Shown here: one piece after another, positions 51,713 to 60,157 of the stretch | How positions within the stretch are numbered: position 1 is the first letter of the stretch | Layout: each line of letters opens with the position of its first letter | Assembly: GCF_042686175.1 (NCBI RefSeq) | Contig: NZ_JBHUOR010000002.1 | Span: 1 to 64,000, forward strand | Origin: Kurthia populi | GTDB lineage: Bacteria; Bacillota; Bacilli; Bacillales_A; Planococcaceae | DNA length: 64,000 nt | Direction of reading: 5' to 3' | Program-made: the position numbers and the translations under genes | The notes under the pieces: model-generated | Seen by the model: only the letters and a program-made list of their open reading frames with translations | Told to the model about the DNA's origin: nothing | Databases searched by the model: none

Positions 51713-52336
51713 TTAAGAAAACAGTCCAGCCCAGAAAAATCGGATGATTTCTTCTGCTCCTTGGCGAGGTGTTTCAAAGAGACGTGTTTCATCATAATCA
51801 GTATAACGTCCAACATTCATTAGCGCTAAAAAGGTATGCAAAATAAATGTCACATCTTTTTTAGGAATCGTTCCAAGTAGCATTTCTCGTTCGAATGCAT
51901 CACGAATCGCTTCATGCATAAATTCCTCCGATGCATGAACACTTTGTTGTTGTGCAGGCGACAAGCTAGGGAAGGCCTCGCGAATAAAATTATTAATATC
52001 GACATTTGCTGTGGCATTGGCATACACTTCAAGTAAATTAATTAAGCGTTCTTTAAACGAATAGCGTTCGTCTGCAAGCACACACTCGGTCCTTTTTTTT
52101 ATGCGACTCATCAGTTGAATAATCGTTTCGGTGAACAGTGCAGCTTTTGAATTGTAATAATAATAAATTGTTGCCTTCGTAACATTCCCAGCTTCTGCTA
52201 TGCTATCCATTGAGACAGCTTTATAGCCATGAGTCATGAATTCTTTTGATGCAACGATTAGAATTTTTTGTTGCATCGGTATATTTTGCGAATCTTTTTT
52301 TGGTCTACCAATTGTTCGCCCAGTTGTCTTTGACAT
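51713..52336 (-). CDS. TetR/AcrR-family repressor
   Basis: 207 residues. The N-terminal HTH (about 22-68) reads IPMQQKILIVASKEFMTHGY, then SMDSIAEAGNVTKATIYYYY, a typical TetR start; the C-terminal helical part binds an unknown ligand. It is divergent from the MMPL transporter gene and an inverted repeat overlaps that gene's promoter, so it most likely represses the transporter. ATG 52334-52336 is used with AGGGG upstream; TTG 52337 is adjacent. Confidence 0.88.
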   Translation of the reverse strand: MSKTTGRTIGRPKKDSQNIPMQQKILIVASKEFMTHGYKAVSMDSIAEAGNVTKATIYYYYNSKAALFTETIIQLMSRIKKRTECVLADERYSFKERLINLLEVYANATANVDINNFIREAFPSLSPAQQQSVHASEEFMHEAIRDAFEREMLLGTIPKKDVTFILHTFLALMNVGRYTDYDETRLFETPRQGAEEIIRFFWAGLFS

Positions 52337-52393
52337 CAAGGGGACCCCTCTTTTCTAAAAATAATTACATAATTATACCATGAAGTGGGAAAA

Positions 52394-52441
52394 GTTAATT
52401 AGTGAACATACTTGAATAATTAACTATCGAGTATATATAAT
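52394..52441 (+). promoter_or_regulatory. mmpL promoter with TetR-type operator
   Basis: GTTAATTA (52394-52401) and TAATTAAC (52417-52424) form an exact 8-bp inverted repeat with a 15-nt spacer. The right arm overlaps -35 TTGAAT (52412-52417); -10 TATAAT is at 52436-52441 with an 18-nt spacer. Binding of the TetR-type protein would block transcription. Confidence 0.7.
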
Positions 52442-52471
52442 TAGTTAGAAGAAAAAAGGAGGGTTTTTTAC

Positions 52472-54682
52472 ATGAAGAAGCATCCATTAGAATTATGGGG
52501 CAATTTAGTCGCAAGTAAGAAGGGGCGCTGGCTATCACTTCTATTTTGGATTTTACTTGTAGCAGTAGTGTCATTTAGTTGGCCACAAATTAATAGCATC
52601 GATAATGTGTCGAGTGAAAACTTAAAAGACACAGAGATGTCAAAACAAGCTGCAAAAATTGTAGAAGAACAATTCCCGGATGATTCGGGAACGCCATTAT
52701 TACTTGTGTGGCATCGTGAAGAGGGGCTTACACAAAAGGATTTAGAGAAAGTGCAGGCACTGTATAAAGAATTGGACGAAAATCCAGTGAATGCACAATC
52801 ACTTGTACCACCACTTCATAAAACACCACCACAAGCGTTATTAGAAAGCGTTTCAGAAAATGGCTCAACGCTTGTGACACCTGTATTTTTTGAAAAGGGC
52901 GCGAATACAGAAGCCTTTGAAAAAGGATTAGATGACATCACGAAATTAGTGAAGGATGATGTGTCATTAGAAGGTAAGTATGATGGCAATGATGAACTAA
53001 ACTTACGTTACACAGGTCCAGTAGCGATTTCAGTAGATGCAACCGGCTTATTTGCGAGTGCCGATGTGAAGTTGATGATTGCGACGGTGCTTTTAGTACT
53101 TGTTTTACTTATTTTAATTTACCGTTCGCCATTACTTGCTATCATTCCAATTATTGCGGTAGGTCTTGCTTATGGTGTCATTAGTCCAGCACTTGGCTTT
53201 ATGGCTGATCATGGTTGGATTGATAAGGATGCACAGGCAGTGTCCATTATGACGGTATTGTTATTTGGTGCCGGCACCGATTATTGTTTATTCCTGATTT
53301 CAAAATATCGTGAAATTTTATTAGAGGTTGAGGATAAAGGGAAGGCGATGGCACAGGCTGTTAAAGAGTCAGGTGGCGCTATTTTAATGAGTGCGTTAAC
53401 AGTAGTTGCGGGTCTTGCAACGCTTGCACTTGCTAACTACGGTACATTTGAGCGCTTCGCTGTACCATTTAGCTTTGGCGTACTAATTATGGGCTTAACA
53501 GCATTGCTTGTATTGCCAGCATTACTTGTTATCATTGGTCGTGCTGCGTTTTGGCCATTCGTTCCACGTACAGTAGAAATGGAAGAGGCACGTGCTAAAA
53601 AACGTAATAAACCATTTAAACAACATCGTCCACAGCATAAATTTAGTCAAAAAATCGGGAATCTGGTTACAAGTAAACCGATGACCATTATTATTGTGAC
53701 GGTTATTTTATTAGGTGCGCTTGCTGCATTTGCACCGAAAATTAAATTCACATTTGATATTTTATCATCATTCCCAGAAGACATGACGTCTCGCGAGGGT
53801 TACACATTAGTAGAGAAAAACTTCTCTCCAGGTGAGCTTGCGCCAGTACAAATCATCGTCGATACAGATGGCAAGGATATCGATCTCCAAAAAGATTTAG
53901 AGAAATTAAACTTTGCTGCGAGCGTTGATGAAAAACGTGTCGGTGAAAAAGACGAGGCGATTCAGCTTTATCAATTGGATTTTAAAGACAATCCATATGC
54001 AGCAGAATCATTAGATAATATTCCTAAAATTAAAGACAAAGCCATTGCACTTCTTGAAGATGCAGGAGTAAGTGATGCGAAGGACCGCGTGTGGATTGGC
54101 GGCGAAACAGCCTCTCAATACGATGAGATGAAAGTAATTGAGGATGATGAAAAAATCATTATGCCTGTTATTATCGCGTTAATTGCATTGCTATTATTAG
54201 TGTACTTGCACTCAATTACCGCAACCCTTTACTTGATTGCAACCGTTATCCTATCGTACTTCTCAGCGCTTGGTCTTGGCTGGATTGTGCTACATTACGG
54301 TATGGGCATTGACGCTATTCAAGGCTCGATTCCACTATATACATTCGTATTCTCGGTTGCACTTGGTGTCGATTACAACATCTTTATGGTGTCAGAAGTT
54401 TGGCAGCGCCGTAAGCATAAGAATTTAAAAACCGCGGTATCAGAAGGTGTTAAATATACAGGTAGTGTGATTACGTCCGCTGGTTTAATTTTAGCGGGTA
54501 CATTCGCGGTGCTTGCGACATTACCAATTCAAGTATTAGTTCAATTCGGTATTATTACCGCAATCGGTGTCTTACTTGATACGTTTATCGTTCGACCACT
54601 TCTTGTACCAGCACTTACGATGAAATTTGGTCGTGCTGCATTCTGGCCAGGTAAGCTTTGGAAAAAGAAAGTAGATGAATAA
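52472..54682 (+). CDS. MMPL/RND-family transporter (YdfJ-like)
   Basis: 736 residues with 11-12 helices in two MMPL repeats, each with one N-terminal helix, an external domain and a five-helix bundle. The proton-relay helix of the first half has LLFGAGTDYCLFLISKY, of the second SVALGVDYNIFMVSEV. Exports lipids, drugs or surfactin-like compounds in relatives; the substrate here is unknown. Divergent TetR gene nearby. RBS AAAGGAGGG. Confidence 0.9.
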   Translation: MKKHPLELWGNLVASKKGRWLSLLFWILLVAVVSFSWPQINSIDNVSSENLKDTEMSKQAAKIVEEQFPDDSGTPLLLVWHREEGLTQKDLEKVQALYKELDENPVNAQSLVPPLHKTPPQALLESVSENGSTLVTPVFFEKGANTEAFEKGLDDITKLVKDDVSLEGKYDGNDELNLRYTGPVAISVDATGLFASADVKLMIATVLLVLVLLILIYRSPLLAIIPIIAVGLAYGVISPALGFMADHGWIDKDAQAVSIMTVLLFGAGTDYCLFLISKYREILLEVEDKGKAMAQAVKESGGAILMSALTVVAGLATLALANYGTFERFAVPFSFGVLIMGLTALLVLPALLVIIGRAAFWPFVPRTVEMEEARAKKRNKPFKQHRPQHKFSQKIGNLVTSKPMTIIIVTVILLGALAAFAPKIKFTFDILSSFPEDMTSREGYTLVEKNFSPGELAPVQIIVDTDGKDIDLQKDLEKLNFAASVDEKRVGEKDEAIQLYQLDFKDNPYAAESLDNIPKIKDKAIALLEDAGVSDAKDRVWIGGETASQYDEMKVIEDDEKIIMPVIIALIALLLLVYLHSITATLYLIATVILSYFSALGLGWIVLHYGMGIDAIQGSIPLYTFVFSVALGVDYNIFMVSEVWQRRKHKNLKTAVSEGVKYTGSVITSAGLILAGTFAVLATLPIQVLVQFGIITAIGVLLDTFIVRPLLVPALTMKFGRAAFWPGKLWKKKVDE

Positions 54683-54733
54683 CGAACGTTGTGGTATCGT
54701 TGAATCGAATAGATTTCATAGGAGTGAGTCATT

Positions 54734-55306
54734 GTGAATAGTCAATCATTATCAGTAAGAGAAGCCATCTTAGAGCGCCGTTCAGTTGGCGTATTTAATA
54801 AACAACCTGTAGATGCGCAAGATATTTTAGACATCATCAACGATGCTGTATGGGCACCGAATCATAAAAATCGTCAACCATGGCGCGTTATTCTTGGTAT
54901 TGGTGAAGGATTACCAAAAGTATTGGACATCATTCGTGATGTGACAATCCCAAATCACGCGCATTTAACGGCAGAGGACATCGAGCATAAAATGACGAAA
55001 TTCTTATCACCAGGTGCGTATGCATTTGTGGTGGTACCAGAAGATTTACGTCAGCATGAGCGTACAGAGGATTTTGCGGCAGCGAGCTGCTTCATCCAAA
55101 ACATGATGTTACTTGCATGGGACCGTGGTATCGGTTCAATTTGGAAAAACCCAACATGGTTAGACAGCCCGGAATTCACAGAAGCCATTGGTGCAAAACC
55201 AGGTGAACGTGTCATTGCGATGGTTCAACTAGGCTATTTTGACAAAGTTCCTGCGAAGAAAACACGTAAAACAGCAGAAGAAATCGTTACATTCTTCGGC
55301 GAATAA
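54734..55306 (+). CDS. Nitroreductase-family FMN oxidoreductase
   Basis: 190 residues, close in length to the YfhC/YodC group. N-terminal REAILERRSVGVFNKQPVDAQDI and VWAPNHKNRQPWRVILG are the FMN-binding segments. GTG start with AGGAGTGAG upstream; 51 bp after the MMPL gene, so co-transcription with the transporter is possible, and no terminator separates them. Substrate unknown. Confidence 0.85.
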   Translation: MNSQSLSVREAILERRSVGVFNKQPVDAQDILDIINDAVWAPNHKNRQPWRVILGIGEGLPKVLDIIRDVTIPNHAHLTAEDIEHKMTKFLSPGAYAFVVVPEDLRQHERTEDFAAASCFIQNMMLLAWDRGIGSIWKNPTWLDSPEFTEAIGAKPGERVIAMVQLGYFDKVPAKKTRKTAEEIVTFFGE

Positions 55307-55312
55307 TCCACA

Positions 55313-55351
55313 AAAAAGAAGGAATCGCGCAAAAGCGCGATTCCTTCTTTT
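55313..55351. terminator. Bidirectional terminator (nitroreductase / dipeptidase)
   Basis: AAGAAGGAATCGCGC and GCGCGATTCCTTCTT form a 15-bp perfect stem with an AAAA loop, between convergent genes. Unlike other convergent gaps here it is a short simple hairpin, not the large repeat. Confidence 0.93.
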
Positions 55352-55369
55352 ATTATCATGATTTTTTAA

Positions 55370-56755
55370 TTAAATTTTTTCGATTGATGCAATTTCAGTT
55401 AGATAATCAGATACGACACGTAGGCCTTTATCGAAGTTTTCTAAGTGGAAGTGCTCGTTTGGTGCATGGAAGTTTTCAGTTGATAGCGCGAAGCCCATCA
55501 TGATAACGGGTGCAGCTAAGATTTCATCGAATGTAGAAACGATTGGAATCGAACCACCTGAACGGATGAATGCTGTTTTTTGGTCGTATTGTGTTTCATA
55601 AGAATGACCAGCAGCTTGTACATATGGGTGATCAAATGGTGCGATAAATGGTTTCCCTTTATCGAATTCAGTAATTTCGATATCAACGCCTTCTGGTTGA
55701 TGTTTCGCTACATGCGCACGAAGTAGGGCAACAATTTCATGTGGATCTTGGTTTGGTACAAGACGACATGTGATTTTTGCGCCAGCTTGTGCAGGAAGAA
55801 CGGTTTTCACACCTTCGCCAGAGAAGCCACCAAATACGCCGTTAATTTCAAGCGTTGGACGAGCCCATGTTTGTTCAAGATATGAGAAACCTTCTTCACC
55901 GAATAATGTTTTGACGCCAGCCTCTTCTTTCATTTGCTCTGCATCAAAGCCAAGCTCAGCGTAGGCTGCGCGCTCGTCATCAGAGATAGGTAACACGTTA
56001 TCGTAGAAGCCTTCAACCGCGATATGACCGTTTTCATCGTGGAATGACGCTAAAATATCCGCTAATACGTGGATTGAGTTATGCACACCACCACCGTACA
56101 TACCTGAGTGAAGGTCACCTTTTGCTGTACGAACATCGATTTGAATACCAGTTAAGCCACGTAGTGAATACACAACAGCTGGTTTACCAGGTGCATATAA
56201 AGAAGTATCTGAAATTAATACAACATCTGCTTTTAAGTAATCTTTGTGGTCTGCGATAAATTGGTCTAAATGAACAGAACCAATTTCTTCTTCCCCTTCG
56301 AAAATAACTTTTACGTTTACAGGAAGTTTTTCGTCTGATGCAAGCATAGCCTCTAGCACTTTAACGTGCATAAATACTTGGCCTTTATCATCTGAAGAAC
56401 CACGAGCATACATGATATTGTCACGAATTTCAGGTTCAAATGGCATGCTGTCCCAAAGCTCAACAGGGTCTACTGGTTGTACGTCATAGTGACCGTATAC
56501 AAGAACTGTTGGTGCACCTTCAGCGTGTAACCAGTCAGCTGTTACGACAGGATGGCCCGCTGTATCGTGAATAGTCGCATTTTCCATACCAGCAGCTGTT
56601 AATAGGTCAGATAAGTGGTTCGCTGCTTTGTACATATCATCTTTATGTTCTGAAAGAGAGCTGATGCTTGGAATGGCTAAAAAAGCTTTCATTTCGTCAA
56701 GATGACGTTCGCGATTTTCTGTAAAATATTGATTTAAATTTTCTAATTGAGTCAC
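55370..56755 (-). CDS. M20-family dipeptidase (CNDP/PepV-like)
   Basis: 461 residues. Metal-binding motifs: VYGHYDVQPVDP, ARGSSDDKGQ, the catalytic Glu pair in FEGEEEIGS, and ISDTSLYAPG; the lid/dimer domain lies at about 200-370 (LRGLTGIQIDVRTAKGDLHSG) and the C-terminal ligand His in FHAPNEHFH. It hydrolyses dipeptides or acylated amino acids in the cytosol. RBS AGGGATT-type upstream. Single gene. Confidence 0.9.
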   Translation of the reverse strand: MTQLENLNQYFTENRERHLDEMKAFLAIPSISSLSEHKDDMYKAANHLSDLLTAAGMENATIHDTAGHPVVTADWLHAEGAPTVLVYGHYDVQPVDPVELWDSMPFEPEIRDNIMYARGSSDDKGQVFMHVKVLEAMLASDEKLPVNVKVIFEGEEEIGSVHLDQFIADHKDYLKADVVLISDTSLYAPGKPAVVYSLRGLTGIQIDVRTAKGDLHSGMYGGGVHNSIHVLADILASFHDENGHIAVEGFYDNVLPISDDERAAYAELGFDAEQMKEEAGVKTLFGEEGFSYLEQTWARPTLEINGVFGGFSGEGVKTVLPAQAGAKITCRLVPNQDPHEIVALLRAHVAKHQPEGVDIEITEFDKGKPFIAPFDHPYVQAAGHSYETQYDQKTAFIRSGGSIPIVSTFDEILAAPVIMMGFALSTENFHAPNEHFHLENFDKGLRVVSDYLTEIASIEKI

Positions 56756-56887
56756 TGAAAATCCCTCGCTTTATTATTTTCTATTTGCACTACAAATTAT
56801 ATCATAGCAACAATTGGAAGTCTTTTAGCGCGTATAATTTAAGAAAAGTGGTATAACAGAAGTAATACGAGTTGAGGAGGACGGAAA

Positions 56888-58120
56888 ATGGAGTTTGTAT
56901 TTTTAGCGATACTACTCGCACTGTCGAGCTATTTTGCGGCAGCAGAAACTGCGCTAACGGCAATTAATAAAATGAAAGTAAGATTACGAGCCGCAAACGG
57001 GGATGCGCGGTCGATTCAAATGTTAAAAATTATTGAGAAGCCGGACCGTATGATTACGACGGTGTTAATTTTAAATAATGTCGTCAATATTTTACTGCCA
57101 ACGATTGTGACAATTATCGCGTTAAATCATGGCTGGAAAGTATCGCTCGCAACAGCCATTTTAACGATTGTCCTCATTTTATTTGCGGAAGTGCTACCAA
57201 AAACAATGGCAGTGACCTATGCGGAGCCGATGTCCTATTCAAAACCTGTGTTGATGCCAATTTATTATTTAGTAAAAATATGTACACCAGTTGCGATCAT
57301 TGTACAAGGTTTTACAAATATTTTTATCCGTATTTTGACTCGTGGCAAGGTAACGGAGGCGAAGATGACGAAGGATGAGGTGCGTGCAGTTATCGATATT
57401 GCTGAAACATCTGGCGCCTATGATTCAATAGAAGGAAAGCGTTTAAAAGAAGTACTCGATTTTCCTGATAAGGATGTCGAGGACGTGCTTGGTGCGCATC
57501 GAACGGAAATTGTCGCACTGCCGGTTACAGCGGACTTTGATGCGGTGCGCGATGTGATTTTAAATAATGGCTACACACGTTACCCGGTGTATGACGGGGA
57601 TATTGACCATATTGTTGGGCTGTTTTTATCGAAAAAGCTCGTTGAGTGGTCGATTGAGCCGCAGCGTCCGCTCACAGAATTTCTTGATACAGAACCATTA
57701 TTTGTCGTGGCGAATTTAGATGTAGAAAAAGTGTTTAAACGGATGACGGGAGCTAAAAAGCATTTAGCGATTGTCCTAGATGAATACGGTGGCACATTAG
57801 GAATTGTGACGACTGAGGATATGATTGAAGATATGATTGGACAGGAAATTGAGGATGAAACCGACCGTGATAGTCCGCTTATTTACGAGGCAAGCGAATC
57901 GGTATTGATTTGTAGTGACCGCATTGAAATCGAGCAGGTGAACAAGTTACTACACGCAGAAATACCATTCGACCATGATATTGTTGGGGGACTAATACTG
58001 GAGGAAATGCAGCGCCTGCCACGACCGAATGATGTATTTGAAGCATTTGGCTTAACCTTTACAGTAAATGAAGTAGAGGGCACACATGCGACAAAGGTGA
58101 CAATCGTGAAAGGTTCATAA
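56888..58120 (+). CDS. CNNM/HlyC-CorC family membrane protein (MpfA-like Mg2+ efflux)
   Basis: 410 residues: DUF21/CNNM membrane domain with four helices (1-180, starting MEFVFLAILLALSSYFAAAETALTAIN), two CBS domains (about 190-315) with VLDEYGGTLGIVTTEDMIED, and a CorC-type C-terminal domain (about 330-408) ending VEGTHATKVTIVKG. Members export magnesium and sense nucleotides through CBS. RBS GAGGAGGA precedes the ATG. Often misannotated as hemolysin. Confidence 0.9.
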   Translation: MEFVFLAILLALSSYFAAAETALTAINKMKVRLRAANGDARSIQMLKIIEKPDRMITTVLILNNVVNILLPTIVTIIALNHGWKVSLATAILTIVLILFAEVLPKTMAVTYAEPMSYSKPVLMPIYYLVKICTPVAIIVQGFTNIFIRILTRGKVTEAKMTKDEVRAVIDIAETSGAYDSIEGKRLKEVLDFPDKDVEDVLGAHRTEIVALPVTADFDAVRDVILNNGYTRYPVYDGDIDHIVGLFLSKKLVEWSIEPQRPLTEFLDTEPLFVVANLDVEKVFKRMTGAKKHLAIVLDEYGGTLGIVTTEDMIEDMIGQEIEDETDRDSPLIYEASESVLICSDRIEIEQVNKLLHAEIPFDHDIVGGLILEEMQRLPRPNDVFEAFGLTFTVNEVEGTHATKVTIVKGS

Positions 58121-58126
58121 GATGAA

Positions 58127-58163
58127 AAAGGGCTTCTACATAGCGTAGCAGTCTTTTTTTATG
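58127..58163 (+). terminator. Terminator of the CNNM-type gene
   Basis: CTTCTAC and GTAGCAG pair with one mismatch, followed by T7. Confidence 0.7.
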
Positions 58164-58356
58164 CGCTTTTCGGGGTACATTACACGAAAAAGTTCCAAAC
58201 CTTACATGATTGTAAGGTAAATGAAAGTTAAGTCGATGGAGCGTAAGGTAAAACTTCGCGATAATAAGAATGTAAACAAGAACAACACATAACCTTAACA
58301 ATACAGCTGGTACACAGCTATAAATAGACAAATAAAACTTTAGGAGGTTTAACGTT

Positions 58357-58914
58357 ATGGAAACTTTACAAACAACTACACTAAATGAAGTATATGAGGA
58401 ATACAATCGCTACATCTATCATCTTTGCTTAAAACTTACACGCAATAAAGCAGAAGCAGAAGATTTAATGCAAGAAGTTTGGGTGAAAGTCGTACGCTAC
58501 GAATCATATGTTGCACAAGTTGATCATTTAAAAGCCTGGTTAACAACAATCTGCATGAATACATTCCGCGACCGTTACCGTAAAAATGTACGTCGCAGCA
58601 AATACATGATGAACCAACCTGATACACTTGACGTGCCAGTGCTTGATTTAGTTCCAAACGATGACCTATCTACGGAGGAGTTAATCGAAAAGGAAGATGT
58701 CGCAAAGGTCGTACAAGCAAAAATCAGCCAATTAGACGGTATTTACAAAAATACATTACTTTACTTTTACGTACACCAACTTTCTTTAATCGAAATCGCT
58801 GACATTATGAAAGTATCAATCGGTACAGTAAAATCACGCCTATTCCGCGCGAAAGCACGCCTAAAAGAAATGGTATTATCAGACGAAGCCGCAACATCAG
58901 CAATTATGGCTTAA
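58357..58914 (+). CDS. ECF-type RNA polymerase sigma factor
   Basis: A 185-residue sigma factor. Region 2 (about 13-85) has YIYHLCLKLTRNKAEAEDLMQEVWVKV and a DHLKAWLTTICMNTFRDRYRK segment; region 4 (about 122-172) has LPNTLLYFYVHQLS-like helices and IEIADIMKVSIGTVKSRLFRA. The link between them is acidic (DLVPNDDLSTEELIEKED). There is no anti-sigma gene next to it; the following 550 bp are non-coding. RBS TAGGAGG. CCTTAC / GTAAGG and AGCTG / CAGCT small inverted repeats lie in the 190-bp leader. Which ECF group it belongs to I cannot say. Confidence 0.88.
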   Translation: METLQTTTLNEVYEEYNRYIYHLCLKLTRNKAEAEDLMQEVWVKVVRYESYVAQVDHLKAWLTTICMNTFRDRYRKNVRRSKYMMNQPDTLDVPVLDLVPNDDLSTEELIEKEDVAKVVQAKISQLDGIYKNTLLYFYVHQLSLIEIADIMKVSIGTVKSRLFRAKARLKEMVLSDEAATSAIMA

Positions 58915-58916
58915 CC

Positions 58917-59034
58917 TAAGTGATGAAAACGCCGTTTAGTGCTGATGGGCGTTTATAGCGCTCGACAAGTGACGACTAGTCGCGACAGAGAGTGCGAAAC
59001 GACCCGAAGCACTGGCGTTTGAATCCGGATAGAA
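58917..59034 (+). ncRNA. Candidate structured RNA element, tandem copy A
   Basis: Begins TAAGTGATGAA 3 nt after the sigma stop codon and ends TGAATCCGGATA. Helices: AAACGCC / GGCGTTT, then AGTGC / GCACT after a GTTT bulge, GGG / CCC, GCGCTC / GAGTGC, and GTGAC / GTCGC closing the loop GACTA. No reading frame. Confidence 0.6.
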
Positions 59035-59154
59035 TAAGTGATGAATCGACTCGTTCAGATTCGAAGGGCAAATAAAGCTTCTGACAAGCGGCGACTAGCC
59101 GCGTCGGAAGAAGCGATTTGACCCGAGAATCTAGTCGATGAATCCGGATAACGA
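59035..59154 (+). ncRNA. Candidate structured RNA element, tandem copy B
   Basis: Same conserved single-stranded motifs (GTGATGAA, GGGC, GACAAG, GACTA, GACCCGA, TGAATCCGGATA) but every helix has changed: ATCGACT / AGTCGAT, AGATTC / GAATCT, GCTTC / GAAGC and GCGGC / GCCGC. Both sides changed together, which is strong evidence for RNA structure. Confidence 0.6.
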
Positions 59155-59271
59155 TAAGTGATGAAAACACCGTTTAGTGCCGATGGGCGTTTATAGCGCT
59201 CGACAAGTGACGACTAGTCGCGACAGAGAGTGCGAAACGACCCGAGGCACTGGTGTTTGAATCCGGATAAA
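59155..59271 (+). ncRNA. Candidate structured RNA element, tandem copy C
   Basis: Nearly identical to copy A, but the first helix reads AAACACC / GGTGTTT instead of AAACGCC / GGCGTTT: a compensatory G-C to A-T change. Other helices and motifs as in copy A. Confidence 0.6.
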
Positions 59272-59296
59272 GAAAAACGCCATTATTCCATAAAAT

Positions 59297-59463
59297 CTAC
59301 TACTGACCGAGAAGCAGTAGTAGCACAAATTCTTAATACATAGCACGATGTCGTCAACATTGGTGCTACGTCAAAACTCATCAATTTAGCACATAGAACA
59401 GCAGCTTTGTCAGAAAGCTGTATTTCGCAATCCTTCTAAGGCTCGATGATTGAAGTGGTCGAG
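59297..59463 (+). other. Row of four hairpins after the tandem RNA elements
   Basis: CTACTACTG / CAGTAGTAG (59297-59323), TAGCAC / GTGCTA (59341-59368), CAGCTTT / AAAGCTG (59402-59420) and CTCGA / TCGAG (59442-59463), none followed by a U tract. Continuous with the element array, so one long structured transcript is possible. Confidence 0.5.
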
Positions 59464-59484
59464 ACCCGATTAAGGTTTATATAT

Positions 59485-59625
59485 AGAGAGGCTTTGACAT
59501 ACATGTAAAAGCAATCTCTCCTATGAGCATAAGAAAAACCGGAATCGCACTGTGGTGCGGTTCCGGTTTTTCGTTGCGAACGCTCAAACAGAAAAATGAC
59601 GTGTTTCGTCCTAGTCTTCTTTTTT
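59485..59625. repeat. Dispersed nested inverted repeat, copy 8 (convergent side of the sigma locus)
   Basis: Outer arms GAGAGGCTTTGACA and CGTCCTAGTCTTC. Central hairpin ACCGGAATCGCAC / GTGCGGTTCCGGT differs from copy 3 by a compensatory G-C to A-T pair. It closes the plus-strand sigma/RNA locus where it meets the minus-strand spx-marR operon. Confidence 0.88.
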
Positions 59626-59633
59626 ACACAAAA

Positions 59634-59692
59634 AAACGCCACGCAAAAATGCGTGACGTTTATGCATTTCTTCCCACACAAAAAGAAATGCG
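59634..59692 (-). terminator. Terminator region of the spx-marR operon
   Basis: Two hairpins: GCATTTCTT / AAGAAATGC (59664-59691) and then, on the minus strand, ACGTCACGCA / TGCGTGGCGT (59636-59658) followed by TTTTTTTGTG. Confidence 0.8.
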
Positions 59693-59704
59693 TCAACATG
59701 ACTT

Positions 59705-60139
59705 TTAAGCTTGCAGGCATTTCATAAAAATGACTTGCAAGGTTTTTAATTCATCAGCAGTAAGCATGCCAAACATGCGATTCACAAGTGCCTCGATATG
59801 TTCGTATGCTTCCTCTAATAATTGTTTTCCTTCCGCTGTAATCTCTAGTTGAGAAGCGCGGCGGTCGGATTGATTTTGCGTTTTTTTAATGTATTCAGCC
59901 TTTAATAGCTTACTTGTCAGGACAGTTACGCCACCAGTAGTTACATGTAACGTCTCTGCCAAATCGGAAGGGCGTAGCGGACCTTTAGAATCGAGTAGAT
60001 CCAATAATAAAATATGCGTTTTAGATAACCCCAGATTATTATGGCTATTCCATTCATTTGCCCATTTACGTTCGATTGCAGCCGCTACTTCAAAAAGCGC
60101 TGTGATGCCGTTATTATGGCGATCTATCACTTTAATCAT
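59705..60139 (-). CDS. MarR-family transcriptional regulator
   Basis: 144 residues. Winged helix at about 35-105: LSKTHILLLDLLDSKG, LRPSDLAETLHVTTGGVTVLTSKLL (recognition helix) and the wing with NQSDRRASQLEITAEGKQLL; dimerisation helices at both ends. The start (ATG 60137-60139, or TTG 60143) has almost no ribosome-binding site and lies 18 bp after the Spx-type gene, so translation is probably coupled. Likely represses its own operon through the inverted repeat in the promoter. Confidence 0.88.
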   Translation of the reverse strand: MIKVIDRHNNGITALFEVAAAIERKWANEWNSHNNLGLSKTHILLLDLLDSKGPLRPSDLAETLHVTTGGVTVLTSKLLKAEYIKKTQNQSDRRASQLEITAEGKQLLEEAYEHIEALVNRMFGMLTADELKTLQVIFMKCLQA

Positions 60140-60157
60140 CTCCAAATTTTCTGACGT

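Noticed and set aside
58917..59271. The GACTA loop and conserved motifs as a group I intron core, or the tail as a tRNA T-arm
   Set aside because: The motifs are in a hairpin loop, not the P7 context of group I introns, the gene order is not interrupted, and no cloverleaf can be drawn. The unit is repeated three times, unlike either.
5265..59625. The eight dispersed repeats as a CRISPR array, or as protein-coding genes
   Set aside because: The copies are kilobases apart and not regularly spaced. Small reading frames across several copies differ in frame and length while the bases are conserved as paired stems, so conservation is at RNA/DNA level.
5265..59625. The repeats as miniature transposons with terminal inverted repeats
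   Set aside because: No target duplications are visible and no transposase is nearby; the strict placement at convergent gene ends argues for selection on position. Not fully excluded without genome-wide data.
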